DNA of 64,000 nt from Saposhnikovia divaricata (Eukaryota; Streptophyta; Magnoliopsida; Apiales; Apiaceae), in NCBI GenBank assembly GCA_036435485.1, contig CM071597.1, positions 175,504,147 to 175,568,146 on the forward strand, in the 5' to 3' direction. Positions 10,761 to 21,766 of the stretch are shown in pieces. The position numbers and the translations under genes were made by a program. The notes under the pieces are model-generated. The model was not told where the DNA came from. It did no database searches and worked only from the letters and a program-made list of their open reading frames with translations. Position 1 is the first letter of the stretch, and every line of letters begins with the position of its first letter.

Positions 10761-12176
10761 ATGGTTTGCAATATTTATCACAAGAAGGATGGAAGCCTCT
10801 CATTGAAAGGAGTCAGGAAAGGAAGCTTGTTTGTTGTAGACTTAAATTCTGTGAAGAAAGACAAGGCTTACTATTTTTACAGTAAAGCATCAATTGGTGA
10901 AAGCATGCTTTGGCACAAGAAGCTCTCCCATCTCAATTTCAAGAATATGAATATTCTGATGAAGAAGGATTTAGTGAGACGACTACCTCAACAGGAATTC
11001 TGTCAAGAAGGATTGTGCGAGGATTATCAAATGGGCAAATTGAAAAGATCAGTGCACAAGTCAAAGCAAGTGAATACCAACACTGAGCCACTCAAATTAA
11101 TTCATATGGATTTGTTTGGTCTAGTAAATGTTCAATCCCTCGCAAGAAAGAGATATGTCCTGGTAATGGTGGATGATTACTCGAGGTACACTTGGATAAA
11201 GTTCTTAGAGACAAAGGATGAAGCTCCTTAAGAAATCATTGATCACATAAGAGTTCTTGATAGAACCCCGAATGCAAAAATTCAATATCTGAGAAGTGAC
11301 AATGGTACTGAGCTCATAAATGCCACATTGGAAACTTCTGCAAGGAAGAAGGCATTGTCCAATAATTCTCCACTGCCAGGACACCACAAAAAAATGGAGT
11401 TGTAGAAAGGAAGAATAGAACTCTCATTGAAGCTGCGAGAACTATATTGAATGATTCTAAATTACCAACATATTTCTGGGCAGAAGCTATTAATATAGCT
11501 TGCTACACACAGAACAGAACCTTGATCAACAAAACTCATGGAAACACTCCTTACTATCTGTTAACATGAAAGAAACCAACTATCAAATATTTTCATGTAT
11601 TTGGGAGTAAGTGTTTCATGATGATTGACAACCATGAAAGGAAAGGAAAGTTTGATGCTAAAGGTTATGAAAGCATTTTCATAGGATATGGATTGGAAAG
11701 GACTGCGTACAGAGTCTATGTCATTGATCACAAAGTCATTAAAGAAAGTGTAAATGTCACATTTGATGAAACCAAGTTCCCTGGATTACAAGAGGATGGT
11801 CAAATGGAGCCTCTAAGATTTGAAAATCAAGATTACTTGGAGGAAGAAGAAGTTGTTGCTGATGAAGCTACTTATACTTAGACCATTGAGTTTGAAAGAG
11901 ATGCTATCAACACCAATGATGTTACTCAAACTCCAGCTCAGTCTCAAACAATAACTCCCAATCATCAGAATGAGAATGAGTCTGGAGATGTTGAAGAACA
12001 TGAAGGAGAAACCATCAATGGTGGAGAATCAACTCCTCAAAGAGGAACTGATCAAGTAGATCAAGAAAGAAGCTTGCCTAGAACCACTAAGTGGAACAGA
12101 GATCACACCAGCAATGTAATCATTGGTGATCCCACTACTGGTATAAGGACAAGGAGAAATGTTTCTGCCTGACAAC
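10758..12176 (+). pseudogene. Copia integrase (broken)
   Basis: Order: GAG-pre-integrase/zinc finger (LWHKKLSHLN), rve core, C-terminal region. Catalytic acidic residues are present: D in IHMDLFG (near 11106), D in LRSDNGTE (near 11300) and E in GVVERKNRTL (near 11403). The zinc-binding C-x2-C is damaged: the second Cys reads Tyr (LCEDYQMGK). Stops and shifts at 11229, near 11390, 11569 and 11881 prevent a full protein. 11618-11881 keeps the typical KCFMMI...FIGYG...YRVYV segment. The stretch 11882-12176 is an acidic, poorly conserved linker to RT. Confidence 0.88.
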
Positions 12177-13550
12177 ATGTTCTCTTGATTTCTATCTCAA
12201 ACTGAGCCAAAGTCAATTGATGAAGCATTGTTGGATTCAGATTGGGTGATAGCCATGCAAGAAGAGCACAACCAATTTGAGAGAAACAATCTATGGAAGC
12301 TAGTCCCCAGACCTAAAGGGAAATCAGTTGTTGACACAAAGTGGGTCTTCAGAAACAAACTGGATGAAGGTGGAAACGTGACAAGGAACAAAGCAAGACT
12401 AGTGGCCAAAGGATACTGTCAACAGGAAGGAATAAACTATGATGAAATATTTGCACTTGTTGCCAGACTTGAAGCCATAAGAATTTTCCTAGCCTATGTT
12501 GCACACTGTAACTTCAAAGTGTTCCAAATGGATGTCAAAAGTGATTTTCTCAATGGAGAGCTAGAGGAGGAAGTGTATGTTGAACAACCAACTGGATTTG
12601 AAAATGCTGAATTGTATGACTTTGTCTACAAACTGTTCAAGGCACTTTATGGATTGAAGCAAGCCCTAGAGCTTGGTATGATACTCTCTCTACCTTTCTG
12701 CTGGAGAATCAATTTGTAAGAGGTGTTGTGGATAAGACACTGTTCTACAAGCATCATGGCAAAGACATCATTCTGGTGCAGATCTATGTTGATGACATAA
12801 TCTTTGGTTCTACAAATGAGAAGCTGTGTGAAAAGTTTTCATCTCTTATGAGGAACAAATATGATATGAGTATGATGGGAGAACTGTCATTTTTCCTAGG
12901 TTTACACATTCATCAAAAGGATGATGGCATCTTCATTTGCCAAGAAAAATATGTCAAGGAACTTCTCAAAAAGTTTAACTTGGAAGATGCATCACCTGCC
13001 AAGACACCTATCTCTACTGCAACCAAACTGGATTTGGATCCTAAAGGAAAGAAAGTGGATTCTAGTACCTACAGGGGCATGGTGGGATCATTGCTGTATC
13101 TAACTGCTACCAGACCAGATATTATGTTTGTTACATGTCTCTGTGGAAGGTTTCAAGCTGATCCAAAAGAATTACAGCAATCAAGAGGATCTTTAGATAT
13201 CTCAAAGGTACTCCAAATTTAGGCCTTTGGTATCCTAAAGATTCTGGATTTGATCTGATAGGATATTCGGATTCAGACTATGCTGGATGCAAGATTGATA
13301 GAAAAAGTACAACAGGAAGCTGTCAATTTCTTGGTGGAAGATTAGTGTCATGGTTTAGCAAGAAGCAACATTCTGTTTCTACCTCAACTGCAGAAGCTGA
13401 ATACATTGCAACTGGAAGTTGTTGTCCTCAAATTCTTTGGATGAAAAATCAGCTAATGGATTATGGTTTAGAGTTGTCAAATATTCCTATTTATTGTGAT
13501 AACACCAGTGCCATAGCCATCTCAGATAATCCAGTTCAACACTCCAGGAC
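12177..13550 (+). pseudogene. Copia reverse transcriptase and RNase H, 5' part
   Basis: RVT_2 domain starts near 12210 (W-V-I-A-M-Q-E-E-H) and runs through KWVFRNK, RLVAKGY, QMDVKSDFLNG and LYGLKQA; a frameshift near 12665 leads into 12728-13222, which carries the catalytic YVDD at 12785-12796. Another shift near 13190 precedes RNase H, with acidic residues in YSDSDYAG, STAEAEYIA and YCDNTSAIAI. The segment ends at 13550 within RNase H, at codons for H-S-R, where the chromovirus inserted; the last 180 bases lie at 30445-30624. Confidence 0.92.
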
Positions 13551-16500
13551 TGTGACACCCCCAAATCTGAGGTCAAAGATTCAGGTCGTCACATCACCAT
13601 CCAACCATATCATACCTGTATTAACTGTACAACTCAACAATACATCCATCCAGACCTCAATCTTAAGCACAAACAAGTTAGAGCCTCAGAAACGATAATC
13701 AAAAGTGCCACTAAATATTACAATTCATTTGTACAAATCAGAGTCTTACGCAATTCCACTTATACAACTACACTTGAAGACAAGTCTTACTATTACAGTT
13801 GAAAACCTATCATACTTACTCTGTAGTATTTATCAGGAACTAAATCATCTCCGGGGTAAATCTTCTACTCCTCTTCTGCTGTTGCGGAGTTAACCGACCA
13901 AATTCTTCTCTTTCTGAAAAGTTTTTATAAAGCAAGAATGAGCTACATAATGCTCAGCAAGTTCACCATTTTGAAAAAAATAATAACGTGGTTTATTTCG
14001 AAAACATTCCCAACTATATGGGTGTATATCTCAGATTTCAAAACATAATTGGACAGCATAAATGTCCAAGTTTGAATAAAACATCCATACTCACTAAGGA
14101 GCTTTAAGAATAACATATGAACCCTTTATAAGGTTCCTATTTCAATATATCACAAGTTTGAAAATATATACATATGAGTATATCATTTTCGGCAAAACAC
14201 TCTACGGTTAACATACTGTACCGGGAATACATCTTTGCAAACCTCTTTCCTTCCATTAGCTTGGAAGGTTTCTCATTCAAAAACATTTCATTCTTTGAAA
14301 TAATTGCAAGAGTACACTAACACGTGCCAATCTTTATTGAAAATCTTGCAGTTCTAGATACTGCACGATGTCAATATTTTCTTATCAAAAGCCACACCAT
14401 CGGCAACTTGGCACTTAGGCCCAAGAAGCAGTGTTTGAGTATTTTTCCAAAGTGGACGATGGGACTGGAAGAAAACATAAAAACCTGACAGGGATTGACG
14501 ATGATCAGTCGCCACATCCAAGTCCAATAATCCGCGGGTCTTCTCTACCGGTAGAAGGATAGAAACTACATCCGTAACTATCCCCGGGTTAAAACTACAT
14601 CCGTAATCACCCTCGATGAAAACTACATCCGTAATCATCCTTCGGCAACACCTGGGCCGGAATGATAATTGATGGACCGCCTTGCTCACGGCCGCTTACA
14701 CATCCCGGGAATCGTTCGTCAACGATTCCCACACCTGCCAGAGTCCCTTTTTCTTTTTCTTTTAAAAACTTGATTTTGATTGAAAACCGAGTAGTTGAGG
14801 TCCGACATCAATCGACCGATGATTCTTGAAATCACACAAGAAGCAAACCTGACCGGGGGTTTTCGAAAATGTTTTGAGTTCGAAAGAGTTCGAGTTTGAA
14901 AGTATTAAAGGCATCTTGGATTAGCTTTGCCTTTAAAATAGTGAACAATAACTAATAAATGATATTTTAAGATTTAATATTAATAATTAATAAAATAATT
15001 ATTTAATAAAACAAGCTTTTAATCCAAGATAGGTATTTTGAGCATTTACGAAGATACAAAAATAATTACTTGAGTATACGATACTCCCCGAATGACCCTT
15101 CGGGTTTTTGCAATCTAGTTACGATATAATAATATACCGCTCCCTGGTCAATAGTATATACGGACCGCTATGACCTCTATTGCTAGAGTCGTTGTCCGAA
15201 GAAAACATTTCAATCTAAGTTCAAGGGGTACAAGCATATATGTACTTATACATCTCAATTGCATCAATACTTCGATAAACATGACATTTGATATGATTGA
15301 AAACTAAAAACTAAAAACACAACAGTGAAAGTCTTTGTATATGTAAGTTTTGAAAAGTAAACTTGCCTTGGTTTGGTTGGGGTGGTCGAGCGTGCGGAGT
15401 GGAACGATCTATACATAAGCAATAACCGCTCGTTAGTACCTTAACAATATCTCTTTAATTACGGGGTTTTATGGGGTACGAAATTAACTTAATGACTTCG
15501 TCTTATGACACTCTAGCCCCACTATAGATTCATGTCATCACTCGATTACGCTCGTCACTTATTCGACTTACTTTAGTTACCACTTTCGAATCATAACCAT
15601 TACCCCTAGAATTATGCTCCACTAACGACTTTTTCCCTTGCGCGAAATTTACTCTAGCATTTTTATAAAATTCAAAAATTCATATTTTAATCCAATTATT
15701 TTTGGGTAGCCTTCACCACTGCATTCCCTAACTTCTCAAATTTTTCCATGATCCCACATATATTGTTAGGGGTTTAAACAAGGTTCACAAGGGGGTCACT
15801 TATTGCAGTCCGGAATCCAGAAACACAATTTACTTCCCCGGCCATAACTTAAAATCTATAAATCACCTAGTCATGAACCTTACATTTCCAGAAACTACAT
15901 TCAAATATCTTTCTAACAATATATGGTAGGACCTCAGGGGACAAGATTTGGGGGTTCAAAACCATGTTACAAGACAGGTCAATGTTTCTGGAAAAAACTC
16001 AGCAAGCATGTATCACTTAGATCAACCAATTCTCTCAATTCCACAACACAACCAATACCTAATTTACTTAGTTCATGCTTTATAACATTCATGGAGATAC
16101 ATATACTATCCACAATCATAAAAATCACAATCACAACATCAAAACTCAAGATCCATGTCATCCATTACTTATACAACCAAGATTAACACTATAACACATG
16201 GATCTATCACCAAACATCATAAACACTACATGACCAAAAGGGTTTATGATTTTTATACCTTCTTGAGCACCTAGGAGCCTTGGGTAAGCCTTAAAAAACT
16301 CAAGAACACCTTGAATGATCTCCTACAACCCTTATAATCCAAGATCTAAAAGAAAAACTAAACATGGTTACTATTCACAATATCTTTAACAATTTATAAC
16401 TTGAATTTGAATGGATGAAAGGGCTTGAAACTCTTAGCATACCTTGCTTAGATGATAGTGATGGCCTAGGAATTATGTCTTGATTTATGAGTGATGGGAA

Positions 16501-17203
16501 ATGGAGGAAGAAGAAATTTTCTTCTCCCTTTTTGTTCTTGGCCGAGAGCACTCTTCCAAGGGGGGGAGTGTTTTTGGTTTTTGATTTTTGTTGTTTGTTT
16601 GAAATAATTGATAAAGTGATGGTTGGGTGATACATAATGGTGTATGTATAAGCATGGTACACCTAGGTATGGCCTCATGTACTTCTTGTCTCCTCCTTGG
16701 TAAAAGCAATGTAACTAGTTACTATTCCTCTTCCATTTGGTTTAACTAGTTTGCTTCCTCCTAATTACTTGGTTGCATGGGACTTGCATGCAATACTACT
16801 CCTTGTATCATTATTCTTCCACCAATGCTTGTCACTTAAACTTTAATTCGTATCGTATCTTAATTAATCTCTCGTAACAATATTTTGTCGCGTAGAGATT
16901 TCCCTTATAATTCCTTAAGTACTTAATTGTGTAAATCCCTCGAATATCCATAATTCCTCGTCATAATCCTTAATAAATCTTTTAATATTCTAATCATTCT
17001 CAAATCTCAAGTTTTATAAATCTTACTAACGATAAGACTCTTGCCTTCACAATCTTCCTTTTATCTTACATAGTGAATGCAACAACATAGTTTCTCAGAC
17101 AATCAATTCTATTAATCAACAGGGATGACTAGAAAGGTTCCAAATTGACAATGCCACATGATATTAAATAAAAGAAAATATTGCAAAAATTAGGGTTCTT
17201 ACA
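13551..17203 (-). repeat. 3' LTR of the chromovirus
   Basis: On the minus strand begins TGTAAGAACCCTAATTTTTG and ends GGGGGTGTCACA, 3653 bp. Contains a triple ~28-bp repeat with the core TTACGGATGTAGTTT (plus coordinates 14558-14637), a perfect hairpin at 14707-14730 and a conserved GACCGCTA/CGACTCTAGCAATAG region near 15150-15195. The first ~800 plus-strand bases (its 3' end) differ completely from the solo LTRs at 21767 and 34408. Open frames inside (for example 16375-16662) recur in the other LTR but lack known domains. Confidence 0.95.
14707..14730. repeat. Perfect 10-bp hairpin in LTR
   Basis: GGGAATCGTT, loop CGTC, AACGATTCCC. Same sequence at 27958-27981. The forward solo LTRs carry it inverted with one A-C mismatch (24115-24138 and near 36878-36901). 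Confidence 0.85.
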
Positions 17204-17219
17204 GCCTCCCCTCCTTAAA
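17204..17219 (-). other. Polypurine tract of the chromovirus
   Basis: On the minus strand AAGGAGGGGAGGC lies directly before the LTR start TGTAAGAACC, the site where plus-strand DNA synthesis starts. Confidence 0.9.
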
Positions 17220-17236
17220 AGGATTTCGTCCCGGAA

Positions 17237-18173
17237 TCAGGTTGAAAACAGTTGGGGGTGCTTTTCACGCATCGTGCTCTCTAGTTCCCATGTTGATTCT
17301 TCGACATTCTGGTTCCTCCACAAAACTCTCACTAGTTTGACAACCTTGTTTCTCAGCACCTGTTCTTTTCTATCCATGATTTCTACGGGTTGCTCCACAT
17401 ATGTTAAGTCTGGTTGCAGATCCACTTGGTAATATTCTATCACATGTCGGAAGTTGGTATGGTAGGGTCGTAGCATGGACACATGGAACACATTATGTAC
17501 TTGCTGCAAGCTTGGGGGTAAATCCAATTCATAGTCTAACTTTCCAACTCGTCTCAATATCTCAAAAGGTCCAATAAATCTTGGGCTTAACTTCCCCTTC
17601 TTACCAAATCTCATCAATCCCTTCCACGGTGATACCTTTAACATCACAAATTCTCCTACCTCATATTCTTTGTCCTTGTGGGTCTGGTCCGCATACTTCT
17701 TCTGTCTGCCTTGGGCTGCTACCAGCCGTCCTCTTATGAGCTCGATAGTTTCTCTTGTCTGTTGGACCAGTTCAGGCCCTAAAATCTTCCGCTCTCCAAC
17801 TTCTTCCCAGCACAAGGGAGACCGACATCTTCGTCCGTATAAAGCTTCATATGGGGGCATTCCTATACTCGCATGGTAACTGTTGTTGTAGGAAAATTCG
17901 ATCAATGGCAAGTGGTCATCCCAACTTCCCTTAAAATCGATGGCACATACTCTCAACATGTCCTCCATGGTCTGGATGGTTCTCTCGCTCTGTCCGTCTG
18001 ATTGGGGGGGTGGCATGCAGTACTCATGTTTAACTTGGTCCCCACACAATCCTGAAAACTCCTCCAGAACCCGGAGTTGAACCTTGGGTCTCTATCAGAT
18101 ACAATGCTCACAGGAACCCCATGCCTTACCACGATCTCCTTAGATATCTCATAAAATTTGACCATTCGAAATA
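17237..18173 (-). pseudogene. Chromovirus integrase C-terminus with chromodomain
   Basis: 270 open codons plus an upstream piece in another frame. Visible: VSDRDPRF (second catalytic D) in 17953-18213; QSERTIQTMEDML (catalytic E) at the start of the 270-codon part; ENIxHRPP-like core tail; the GPF/Y module (FIGPFEILRRVGKLDYELDL); and a C-terminal chromodomain ending with VLWRNQNVEESTWELES. Chromodomains of this class bind methylated H3K9 and direct insertion to heterochromatin. A run of seven C bases (plus strand G, near 18003-18010) shifts the frame between the two catalytic residues. The N-terminal integrase half is missing: homology stops at about 18173. Confidence 0.9.
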
Positions 18174-18175
18174 AT

Positions 18176-18352
18176 GGGTTTCGTAAAAAAAAACTAATGA
18201 CTTTTACATACACTCGTCTGTACCGTAAGGACGTAATATCAATTCGAAATCTTCATTTAATAATTCGTACATATCGTGATTGCGAAATTTTCTTATCCAC
18301 CCATAAAATTACTATTCATCCAGGTTTCGAATATTCACAAAAATTAGGGCTA
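18176..18352 (-). repeat. Fragment of an older related LTR
   Basis: Minus strand starts TGCAATAGCCCTAATTTTTG, resembling the LTR start, and is preceded by AGGAGATGAGAC, a decayed polypurine tract. It continues about 175 bp and stops where the intact integrase copy begins. It also resembles 6600-6800 of the 5.1-kb LTR. Confidence 0.6.
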
Positions 18353-19700
18353 TTGCAGTCTCATCTCCTTAAAAGGATTCTATCTTAAGAACCTAAGGAT
18401 AATAGTTGTGGATACAATCCCAACCTTACCCTTTCCAACTCTCAGGTTGACACTTCAACCCTATTGTTCTCTCCATTGGTCTCACCAACGCTTTAATGTT
18501 GTTTCTCAACACATACTCTCCTCGACCTGTATTCCTTATCGGTTGTTCTATGAATGAAAATTTCTATCCTACTACTTATACGTTCCTCCTCTACCTTGTT
18601 CATAGTATCCATGTTGAGTCCTTGTATCGTTAGCCCGTGAATACTTTGTGGTCGTGTTTTACAATCTGAGACAACGTCAATACGCACGGTGTTCCTCATA
18701 TTCCTTGGCTTAATTAGCACGCATGTGTTGCCTCCCGTTAGCCGTTACCACTTGCTATGGATACTGTATAGTGTTCGGTATACGTCGAACTAGTTCCGCT
18801 ACTATATCCCTCGTTCATTGACTTCTTCGTAACGCAAGAAAAGCGAAACTTCTTCTTTCGTAGTACGCTTTACAAGAGACGTCCTTACGTTCGCATGGTG
18901 ACGATCGTGATAACAACATTCATTTCATGGATAAGTTTTTATTCTCGACTGCCCCGTGAAATCTAAGGCACGACACTAAATATAAATTCGATCGTCTGGA
19001 TAATTCTTCTTCCCTGTCCGTCAGCCACCGATCAAATTAGTACATACGCTCAATCTCTTTATTAATTATACTTGAAAGCACCTTCAATATTCGAAGTTTA
19101 ACCTTAAGTGTCTATCTGACGTAATCGTTGCAGAAGTTTTATATTGCACCACCATCCCTTCCGTATATAAATCGATAATCTTCTAAATGGAAAGTCTCTC
19201 GTAGTTAAATCACTTGGTCCAACAATTATAAATCAACTAGGGCCATCTCTTGGCTCGGTCTTTGGCGACCTACTTATGAAATTCATTACAATTCTGTCCA
19301 CGTTCAAGATTTTCTACAGGCGGAATTAATCCACTAGATCTCTATCATTCTGCTTTTGGCATGTCGCGTTTGTACTTAATAGTTTCCCAATACCATTCTT
19401 CATTTCAGTTTACCAAACATTCCCTTAATTCTCTATACATCTTTTTCCTTCCCCATAATTTAGTCATTTTCCTCTGACATTATTCTTTATGGTATATACT
19501 CTATTTTCTTGGTCAATACTGACTGAATTCCAATTTCGAATAATCCCTTCTATAGGTATCGGCCACCACACTGGCCTTCCCTAGGTAATAACAAATTTCT
19601 CCATTATACTCTCTGCTCCCTTTCGTCACCTTCTCTTTCTTATGTTTAGTTCTAATATGAAGATATACCTATGGCACTTGTGGAGAAATTTTCACACTTT
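18353..19700 (-). pseudogene. Second, decayed chromovirus integrase/RNase H end
   Basis: Aligns by eye, base after base, with the polypurine tract and integrase end at 17204-18150: the ATTTC...GGTTG..CAACACA... landmarks recur at 18370-18520, the CTGTCCGTC landmark at 19014, and the AACCTTAAGTGTCTATCTGA landmark near 19100. Further on, 19558-19585 (minus) still reads KASVVAD, the RNase H-integrase border motif (usually KANVVADALSR). Every frame is broken. It is in the same sense as the intact copy, so two pol 3' ends stand in tandem. Confidence 0.65.
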
Positions 19701-21110
19701 TCTCATAAGGTTAACGTCTCAGTTTTATGCGTGAACGCCATCATGACTAATCCCAGACTCACGGTTAGTATATCCAATCCCGTAACCTTTATGTTGTTTA
19801 GAAGTATAGGCTATCATCCCCTTTCTACTGCATCAGCACACCTCTTAACTCTTGAAAGACGCATTATCGTGACTCTCAAGGTCCTCTTTTTATCATCAAG
19901 TATAGCTAACAACGAGGTTGTTGCTAATATCTCATTTCATCCCAAAACTTTGTTCATTAATCCATAAAGGCTTCTGACTCATTAGTCCATTCAAACGATA
20001 CTACCACAATTTTATAACGTTTATATTAGTGTGAAATGCCAACTTTGGCACAGTACAGAGGTCGATCTTGAGTTGGTGAAGCCTTCTCTTCAACCTCATC
20101 CTTGAAAAACAACTACTCATTTTAACTAGTCAACAATTCCTCCATTTCCGGTAAGGGTATCAGTTCTCGATGGTATATATAAGATGTCATACGCTCGTCC
20201 TCCTTCACAACTGGCGCCAATCAGCCTGAGGCCTGCATGCGGCTGCGATTCCCAATAAACTTGATTAGGTAGTAATCTCGAAGGATCATTGGCATATATC
20301 CATGCATCCATTTGCTATTAGGGGCCTGTTAAACTATATGTCTCTCTATGTGCATCAATCCCTTTAAGCTAAGTAAAGCTTCACATTCTTGCCACGATAT
20401 TTCTTCCTTTCTCGTCCATCTCACTTCCATGTCAGTTTCCTCCAGGGATATGCTTTACATCGCAATCGATTTGCATTTCCTGGATCAGGAAAAGGCTTGG
20501 TAACTCCGGAATTCATTAATATTACATCCTGACAGCGGTTGGTAGAAGCGTACTCCCAACCACCTTATCATTTCTTATAACTTTCCCCACACTAATATTA
20601 AAGGTCTTGTGGTATGCCCCGACATGTTATTTCTACTTTATTAATTACTCGGCATAATGCTCTGGCTGCATAATTACAACATTTGGTTTTTTTTATCTCA
20701 TATTGGTGTAACGGTTCATAATTGCACCTCCCGTTCACCTTAGAGTAATCACTTTGAACGGAATGGTTTCAAAATAACAAGTCCAAAAGATAATTTCAAT
20801 AAGGATTCCACATTGGATGTTCCAAGAATATTGATGGTTCCAAATACTAGGAGTCTCGATTTTTTTTGGAGATGTAAGGATGGACAGAAAGAATACAACA
20901 AGGTTTATTCTTTCCCGTCCTGATAATCCTGTAATATGATACCATAGAGAATGTTGCACAAGGGCACTGATTGTTGGATACAAAAGTCATAAAGACGGTC
21001 TTTATACAATTCTTACATCGGGTGGATACTTTTCCTCCTGAATAATAAGAGGAAATCTAAAGTCGCATTGATGAAGGTTAGCCAATAGAAAGCAATTCTA
21101 CTCCATGACA
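19701..21110 (-). other. Degenerate pol interior
   Basis: Position after the KASVVAD motif predicts RNase H/RT. Scattered resemblance to that region is suspected near 19680-19980, but no motif is certain and no frame is long. Nothing else recognised. Confidence 0.35.
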
Positions 21111-21360
21111 ATTGAAGAATGAAGTAGTTTGTCATTCAAGTAATCAATGGTTTCAAATGAATTCTCATTGTATGAATGAAAGAATAAAATATTCAAGTGA
21201 TATAAAGTCTGATACGAAGATGGGTAAGAGTTCAAGTCGAGTGGGCGACCTCACTAGGTCTCAATCAAGTTATTCGTCAAAACCTTCATCATCATACTTT
21301 ACCACATGCGAAAATGCATTGCGGAATGAATTAAATGGGGAGTTGGACCAGTGGAACAAT

Positions 21361-21590
21361 AACTAGTCCTTTTCAAGAAACACTAGCAACTAGCCAGAAA
21401 AAATTTGCTAGTTCACCTGTTTGAGACATCACCACTAGCTAGGACAATTAGCTAGGTGTTCTTCACAACATTACAATTTTGACTAGTTAGAACAATCAAC
21501 TAGTCATTCATATTGACATATCGACTAGCCAGTTTCAATTGGCTAGAACGGAATTTCAACATCGTAGCCATTGAAGAAACTTTAGGCTAC
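21361..21590. repeat. Array of CTAG-stem hairpins
   Basis: Five perfect inverted repeats in 230 bp, none overlapping: 21388-21413 (AACTAGC/GCTAGTT), 21435-21455 (CTAGCTA/TAGCTAG), 21480-21506 (TGACTAGTT/AACTAGTCA), 21525-21546 (CTAGCC/GGCTAG), 21564-21590 (GTAGCC/GGCTAC). A weaker one, CTAGT/ACTAG, is at 21363-21386. Loops are 7-15 nt. It lies between a short plus-strand open frame (21112-21366, no known domain) and the nested solo LTR. Confidence 0.85.
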
Positions 21591-21766
21591 TCGGACAACG
21601 AATGGAAATAAGAAGTTATTAAGTTTGAAAAAGAAAACTATAAAATCTGAAGAGAATGTTCTAGGTATCGGAACAATCGATAACCTCTCATCAAATATTA
21701 CTTACCAGTGAAACGGTCCACCCAAGGGTGCCTCTGTACACATGCTTTATCAGATCCTACAATAGA

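Noticed and set aside
16375..16709. Overlapping minus-strand frames of 70-95 codons, repeated at 29616-29950 and partly at 22305-22580
   Set aside because: They recur only because they lie in copies of the same LTR; overlapping frames, no domain, no conserved start.
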